A DNA stretch of 64,000 bases from Bacteroidia bacterium (GTDB lineage Bacteria > Bacteroidota > Bacteroidia > Bacteroidales > Paludibacteraceae), in assembly GCA_009930305.1 (NCBI GenBank), contig RZYM01000002.1, forward strand, positions 1 to 64,000, written 5' to 3'. Of this stretch, positions 60,201 to 64,000 are shown piece by piece. Position numbers and translations under genes: made by a program. Position 1 is the stretch's first letter. Each line of letters starts with the position of its first letter. Under the pieces are notes generated by a model. That model did not search any database. It was not told the origin of the DNA and worked only from the letters and a program-made list of their open reading frames with translations.

Positions 60201-63200
60201 GCAGTGATTGATGCACTTGGTTTTTCTGCATATTTAATAGTACCCGAAATTGTAGCCGGTGTACATCCTGCATCTTGACCGGTTGTAGTAATTGTATAAT
60301 TAATGTTTTCTGTTGGAGTTCCACTAATTTCAACTATCAATCCAATTTTACTATGAGTCATGTACAATGGCAAACCTTCTATGGTATAATTTGTAGCAGA
60401 ACCACCTAATTCGTATCTACTAGAAATGATAGATCCACCTGCACACACTGTTTGATTTTGTTTGCCTGAATCCGATTTCCATATAATAGTAGCAGGATTT
60501 GGGCAATTATTCTGACAAGAAATAGTAGCTAAATCGGTAACGGCATTTGCGGAACATGAACCTACCTCTTCACCATTTAAAACTTTTAAAGCGGTTTCAC
60601 GATCTCCGGCTAATATGGTTTTGATTTGTGAAGACAGACCTTCTTGTGTTAAATGTGAACATACGTCTTCACCTATTCCAGAAGCACCAGATATTTCACT
60701 CCATCCCGACCCTGTATTTATTGCCCACAAGTAATAAGGTGTACTTGGAAAGAAATCACCTTGATAACCATTAAGCACTGCAGATAAATTCAATGTTGTT
60801 CCACAACTAACTTCGGTCTCTTCTTTCTTCTTGTCTGCAATATCACCAATGAAAATACCTGCTTTTGGTTGACAAATCGAAACAGACAAATCATCTAATA
60901 CCAAGTCATTACCATTATTACTACCACCTGTATTCCAAATACGTACAATAATTTGTTCAGCCAAATCGCTTGGAGTAAATGATGTTCCATAGTTAAACCA
61001 TTCTGACATTGAGAATCCTTCAATATTACCGGTATCGAAATTACTTAATTCTGTTTCGACACCACCTGCTTGCCTTTCTATAATTTGTAAAGTAAAACGA
61101 GCGGGAGAAGAACCTGACGGTGCTATATTAGTTGCATACAATGAGAAATTATACCATACTCCTGAACAGAAACCACCTTCAGGATATATTTCTTTTTCGT
61201 ACAATAATTGATTAGCATCTCCTGCATTGACTATAAGATAACCACCGGTACCATCGGATGTTGTATGATCTAATTTACCGGATGGCCAACCGCACATACT
61301 TGCATATGCAGCTGTAGAATTTGAAACAACAACGTAGTATCCGTCACATACCTTACCTAATCCTTCACCCCCACCACATGTATTGGTTTTGGTTGCAAAT
61401 GTATATACCCCAATTGAGTCAAGTGCTGTATTTTGATAACGTTCATTAGGATCTAAGCCTGTTTCGAAAACTTCTTTCCATACAATCTTTTGTTGAGATT
61501 CACCTGATACATCGCAACATACTTTTGCTAAAACACTTGCAACAGCTTCATCCGAACCCTTAACAACACGATAATAGTTATTACCAACTAGTTCCGGAGT
61601 TACAGCTACAATTTGAGTATTTAATAACGGCAATTCTGTCCAAGGTCCACTAATACTTGTTCCTGAATACCATGTAAATCCTGTTCCTGCATCAAAACCA
61701 TCAGCTTTTAAATTAACAGAAGTACCACGACAGACATAATTTTCATTTACGTCTGTAACAATTGATTTTGTCATACATCCGTATATAGTAATGTCAGATA
61801 GTGCAACAGTTGTTTCTAAAGGCAACATTCTAGCATCAATCTGAACTGAAACTTTTTGATTAGTTCCCGTCAATGTGTATCCCGGAGAAGTGTAAGTATT
61901 CTCTGATCCTGCTGAATAATCTAAGGGTGTTTCAAACAAAACATTAGAACCTTCTTTTATTACAATCCATAACTGTCTGGCGCCTACAGCTGCTGCATTC
62001 ATATCATCATAATTAAATGATACTTTAAATGTACTTAATTCAACAAGTGGTTCAAATGTATATGTCAATATATTTAAACGGTTTCCTGTCGTTAATGCGG
62101 TAGAAAAGCCTGCAATAAAGCGGTTCTTTCCATCAGATTTTGCGGGATATTTACCATTTAAAACTTTAGGATTTGACACTATTGCATATTCACCATCAGA
62201 ACTAGGCACATCGTGGAATCCGCCATTAACATAAGATTCTTTAATAATCGAATTGATTGTAAGATTACTTAAACGTCCTTCTGCTGTTACAATATCCGAA
62301 TATGATAAATTATACGTATCTTCATCGTATGTCGATGCAGCAAAATTAGTTCCTGCAACAATTGAAGTAGAACAATTGCCGGTTGATGTACGTTGCATTG
62401 GCGTAGCTGTCAACTTAGAAGGTACATCAGGAGCATACGGATCCAATGTTTTGCAATTAGCTGAGCATGTAACAAAATTTTCTGACAATACATCCATATC
62501 ATCAATAGCCCAAACATTAAACTCATAAGAGGTATTACCTGTAAGTCCTGTCAACAATATTTCACCGGCATTTGGAGTAAAAATCTGAGAATAACCTGAT
62601 GCAGAAGAAACAACTTGATAGGCCTTTACATTATTAGTTCCATTTGTTGCACTTACAGCCATTGTCATAGTTGTGGTTCCTATTGGATCGATACAACTTG
62701 CTGATACCATTGTAGGAGGTGTTATTGTTTTATAAATACCACCTACAATTTTTGATATAGAAACATTACCTGCAGCATCATAAGCTTCAATAGTTGCTGA
62801 TTTTGCACTTCCCGCATCACTTGGAAGATCAGGACATCCCGCAGGCAATGGAATCGTGATTGATCCATCATATAGTACAGACTCTGTAATTTGAACATCA
62901 ACCGATTCGCATGTACCTAATTTTACATTAAATCCTTTTACACCAATATTATCACTAGCATTTACATCTAAAACAAACGAGCGTGCTGATGCAGCAACAA
63001 AACTTGGGTCTGAACCCCATTGTGGTGATTCGCTATCATAACAAATAGTTCCTATTGTATAATTTAATGGACTTGCTGATGTACTCTGTTGACCGGCACC
63101 TATATTATATAGAAAATATATATTTGACAATTCTGTTTGAGCTCCAATTAATGAAGCCGGATGAGTATATGTTCCAATACTACCATTCATTGTCATTATA

Positions 63201-64000
63201 TATCCAGGAGCACCTATATATACAATTGCAGTACTTAAATTAGCAGTAGCATTGATTGTTATTGTAACTGAGTTATCGGGATTTGTAATAAATAAATAGT
63301 CGATCGATGATCCATCTCCTCCTAATACAGTTCCGCATTTTTGAGGTGCAGCACTTGTGTTTACTACAATACCGGTTTTAGAATCTGAGCCTTCACTATT
63401 AGTTGCTGTTATATTTACAGAATGAGCTCCTACTGTAAAATAACTGCTATTAATTTTTAATTTACCTGATGAATAAGTATAATCACCAGAAGATATTGTA
63501 TTACCATCACAAGTAACTGTATAAGTAATAGGAGTAGATCCTGTTATAGAAAATGCAAGTTCAGCATTACCATTATATGAAGAGACTACAGTTACAGCGC
63601 CTATAGTAGGAGGGATTGGGGTTGGCGAACCGCATACAGAAAACTCTGCATCAAGAGGAATGTCAAATCTCTCCTCGCCGGAACTATAATTAATGAAAAT
63701 AGTTGCCACATAAAGAGTTGGAGCCCCTGTACAAGTAAACTCACCTGTAAGAGTTTTATTATCAGCTTGAACTGAAAGAATGGCACCGATATTCACAGGC
63801 CCCGGATTACAACCGACGTTTTTATTAGTGGCACTAGTAAAAGACTCATCACTAACTAATGTAAAACGATATTGATTACTACCTAATGACTCACAAGATA
63901 CTGTGGCACTTTTATTTCCGCTAAGTGAAGTAATAGGCGTGTCGCAATAGGTAGTCGCCGCCAAATTTGACGAGAGTAGTAAGAGCAGAGCACTAGCCAA
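57215..64000 (-). CDS. Giant T9SS-secreted repeat protein (SprB-like), 5' end missing
   Basis: At least 2261 codons; the first codon in the window is TTG inside a hydrophobic stretch (ASALLLLLSSNLAATT), so the true start lies just beyond the right edge and that stretch is probably the signal peptide. The N-terminal 600 residues hold Ig/Fn-like modules. About 600-1060 holds two jelly-roll/MAM-like modules (ARQLWIVIKEGSN, WYNFSLYATN). About 1255-2100 holds eleven ~77-residue repeats, each with a Leu-Thr-Cys strand, YLWSNG and YxVTITD-x-x-NGC. The end (WPTAFMPYNTSSD, then FSRYGNKIFESSNGWDG and PGVYYYQVTLPNG) is a type B (gliding-motility-associated) T9SS sorting domain. Likely a long surface adhesin. 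Confidence 0.9.
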   Translation of the reverse strand: MASALLLLLSSNLAATTYCDTPITSLSGNKSATVSCESLGSNQYRFTLVSDESFTSATNKNVGCNPGPVNIGAILSVQADNKTLTGEFTCTGAPTLYVATIFINYSSGEERFDIPLDAEFSVCGSPTPIPPTIGAVTVVSSYNGNAELAFSITGSTPITYTVTCDGNTISSGDYTYSSGKLKINSSYFTVGAHSVNITATNSEGSDSKTGIVVNTSAAPQKCGTVLGGDGSSIDYLFITNPDNSVTITINATANLSTAIVYIGAPGYIMTMNGSIGTYTHPASLIGAQTELSNIYFLYNIGAGQQSTSASPLNYTIGTICYDSESPQWGSDPSFVAASARSFVLDVNASDNIGVKGFNVKLGTCESVDVQITESVLYDGSITIPLPAGCPDLPSDAGSAKSATIEAYDAAGNVSISKIVGGIYKTITPPTMVSASCIDPIGTTTMTMAVSATNGTNNVKAYQVVSSASGYSQIFTPNAGEILLTGLTGNTSYEFNVWAIDDMDVLSENFVTCSANCKTLDPYAPDVPSKLTATPMQRTSTGNCSTSIVAGTNFAASTYDEDTYNLSYSDIVTAEGRLSNLTINSIIKESYVNGGFHDVPSSDGEYAIVSNPKVLNGKYPAKSDGKNRFIAGFSTALTTGNRLNILTYTFEPLVELSTFKVSFNYDDMNAAAVGARQLWIVIKEGSNVLFETPLDYSAGSENTYTSPGYTLTGTNQKVSVQIDARMLPLETTVALSDITIYGCMTKSIVTDVNENYVCRGTSVNLKADGFDAGTGFTWYSGTSISGPWTELPLLNTQIVAVTPELVGNNYYRVVKGSDEAVASVLAKVCCDVSGESQQKIVWKEVFETGLDPNERYQNTALDSIGVYTFATKTNTCGGGEGLGKVCDGYYVVVSNSTAAYASMCGWPSGKLDHTTSDGTGGYLIVNAGDANQLLYEKEIYPEGGFCSGVWYNFSLYATNIAPSGSSPARFTLQIIERQAGGVETELSNFDTGNIEGFSMSEWFNYGTSFTPSDLAEQIIVRIWNTGGSNNGNDLVLDDLSVSICQPKAGIFIGDIADKKKEETEVSCGTTLNLSAVLNGYQGDFFPSTPYYLWAINTGSGWSEISGASGIGEDVCSHLTQEGLSSQIKTILAGDRETALKVLNGEEVGSCSANAVTDLATISCQNNCPNPATIIWKSDSGKQNQTVCAGGSIISSRYELGGSATNYTIEGLPLYMTHSKIGLIVEISGTPTENINYTITTTGQDAGCTPATISGTIKYAEKPSASITAPQTELTCSLNEVTLTANTDAATPTYLWSNGATASFIDVSTAGDYTVTITDANSGCSTESTIYTITQNKQIPSASITAPQTELNCSLDKVTLTANTDASNPTYLWSNGATTSSIEVNAAGDYTVTITDGSNGCSAESSTATITESEDKPQAIINAVSTKLTCAVSSIELEAQTDATNVSYLWSNSSTTQSIDVTAVGNYSVTITNTDNGCSSTSSPVEITEDKAAPSASISSTSTELNCLISSISLTSSTDVSNVDYLWSNGAISADIDVTSAGTYSVVITNTDNECATTSNEIEITQNKQIPSASITAPQTELTCSLNEVTLTANTDAANPTYLWSTGATTSSIEVSAAGDYTVTITDESNGCSAESSTTNITESGDKPQAIINAVSTKLTCAVSSIELEAQTDATNVSYLWSNSSTEQSIDVTASGSYYVTITNTDNGCSSTSSPVEITEDKAAPSASISSTSTELNCLNNSISLTSSTDASNVDYLWSNGATSANIDVNSAGIYSVVITNTDNECNTTSNDIEITENKKQPTVDINPKSGSLTCADPTLVLTSSTDAVTPQYLWSNGTTESTLTVSISGNYYVTITDATNGCSIQSEEVSINDEKTYPSLTIVPENPILTCTETTVTLEAQADNVTYLWSNSSTSNTIEVSVAQEYSVTITDITTGCTNNASVVVTESINKPNVQISSQETVLTCKTTSIVLTAEADNVTYMWSDGSTESTLNVNDVGIYTVTVTDLTNGCQNSASSEEITKNIEIPQVDITSPETEITCQNQKVVLTAETQKDVDYLWDDNSILETRDVLEAGSNYWVEVTDKENGCVGRAGAPIITDVREMLDFDLQLSNEEVVLGNEAIVNVNIISGDYDKIIWQRNGEIYVPSDELQSKEKPYVDVTYTITMEGDCNTVSKDAIVKVLWPTAFMPYNTSSDLNRTFVTDMNPDFPIIVFSRYGNKIFESSNGWDGTSAGQMCMPGVYYYQVTLPNGEIKKGTIELYKE
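57705..60235 (-). repeat. Eleven tandem ~77-residue repeats in the giant protein
   Basis: Each unit has a conserved Cys near the start and end (a likely disulfide) and the YLWSNGxTxxxIxV core. Units 9-11 have diverged most and lack the TDA spacer. Boundaries are approximate. Confidence 0.85.
58613..59998 (-). repeat. Recent 693-bp tandem duplication (three repeat units)
   Basis: 59306-59998 (units 2-4) and 58613-59305 (units 5-7) are near-identical over long stretches, offset by exactly 693 bases (231 codons). For example the KPQAIINAVSTKLTCAVSS segment occurs in both at that offset. Neighbouring units have diverged much more, so this was a late block duplication. Confidence 0.88.

Noticed and set aside
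63950..64000. Start of the giant protein at the window edge
   Set aside because: The first codon is TTG within a hydrophobic run. A signal peptide should start a few residues earlier with Met and basic residues, so the gene is cut by the window edge.

Overview
The window is AT-rich DNA from a member of the Bacteroidales. The signs are SusC/SusD-type glycan uptake genes, type IX secretion (T9SS) C-terminal sorting domains, TamL, a fused malic enzyme/phosphotransacetylase, promoters of the Bacteroidetes form (TTTG at -33, TAnnTTTG at -7) and a general lack of Shine-Dalgarno sequences. The mix of T9SS cargo with Sus genes suggests a non-Bacteroides gut- or sediment-type lineage, but genus cannot be read from the sequence.

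Left part (1-19272). After tamL comes a tRNA-Arg(TCT) gene whose 3' end is the attachment site of a 16.7-kb integrated element. A 19-bp direct repeat with one mismatch (2580-2598 and 19254-19272) bounds it. The element carries a tyrosine integrase, two complete toxin-antitoxin pairs plus a third with a truncated toxin, a divergent repressor/Cro-like switch with a palindromic operator, an excisionase-like protein, a coiled-coil protein, a HerA/FtsK/Zot-type ATPase, a DnaD-like initiator and a DnaC-like helicase loader. Next come seven exact-period decamer repeats and a long same-strand cassette of small, mostly single-membrane-span proteins. The cassette includes a capsid candidate, a membrane-anchored HEIGH metallopeptidase, an annexin-like protein, a GH24 lysozyme, fibre/spike-like proteins, spanin/holin-like proteins and a GT4 glycosyltransferase. 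No terminase, portal, tape measure, tail or conjugation gene is present. The best reading is a tailless, internal-membrane-containing (PM2/FLiP/PRD1-like in logic) provirus. This is the most interesting object in the window.

Middle part (19400-31200). This is host chromosome: tRNA-Met, prmA, two secreted/outer-membrane proteins, an operon of lpxB, a small membrane protein, surE, an ACT-domain protein and paaK, then amt and maeB. A pair of 38-bp repeats and an inverted repeat lie upstream of amt.

Polysaccharide utilisation region (31238-44930, minus strand). The order from the regulator is: SusR-like regulator, susC, susD, a SusE-like lipoprotein, a GH13 lipoprotein (SusG-like), a second GH13 with a starch-binding-like module, a small secreted protein with the complementary part of such a module, a GH28-like beta-helix enzyme and a T9SS-sorted repeat protein. 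The likely target is starch or another alpha-glucan. susC is interrupted by one in-frame TAA.

Right part (45040-64000). It holds a PspC-domain protein, uvrB, an AspT/YidE-type transporter, an S4 RNA-binding protein, and a four-gene operon with a VTC-type polyphosphate polymerase domain and DUF4956. A GH64-like beta-1,3-glucanase with a T9SS tail, luxS, a decayed gene remnant, a GH30 lipoprotein and the 3' part of a giant T9SS-secreted repeat protein follow. The giant protein has eleven ~77-residue repeats and a recent 693-bp internal duplication, and it runs off the right edge.
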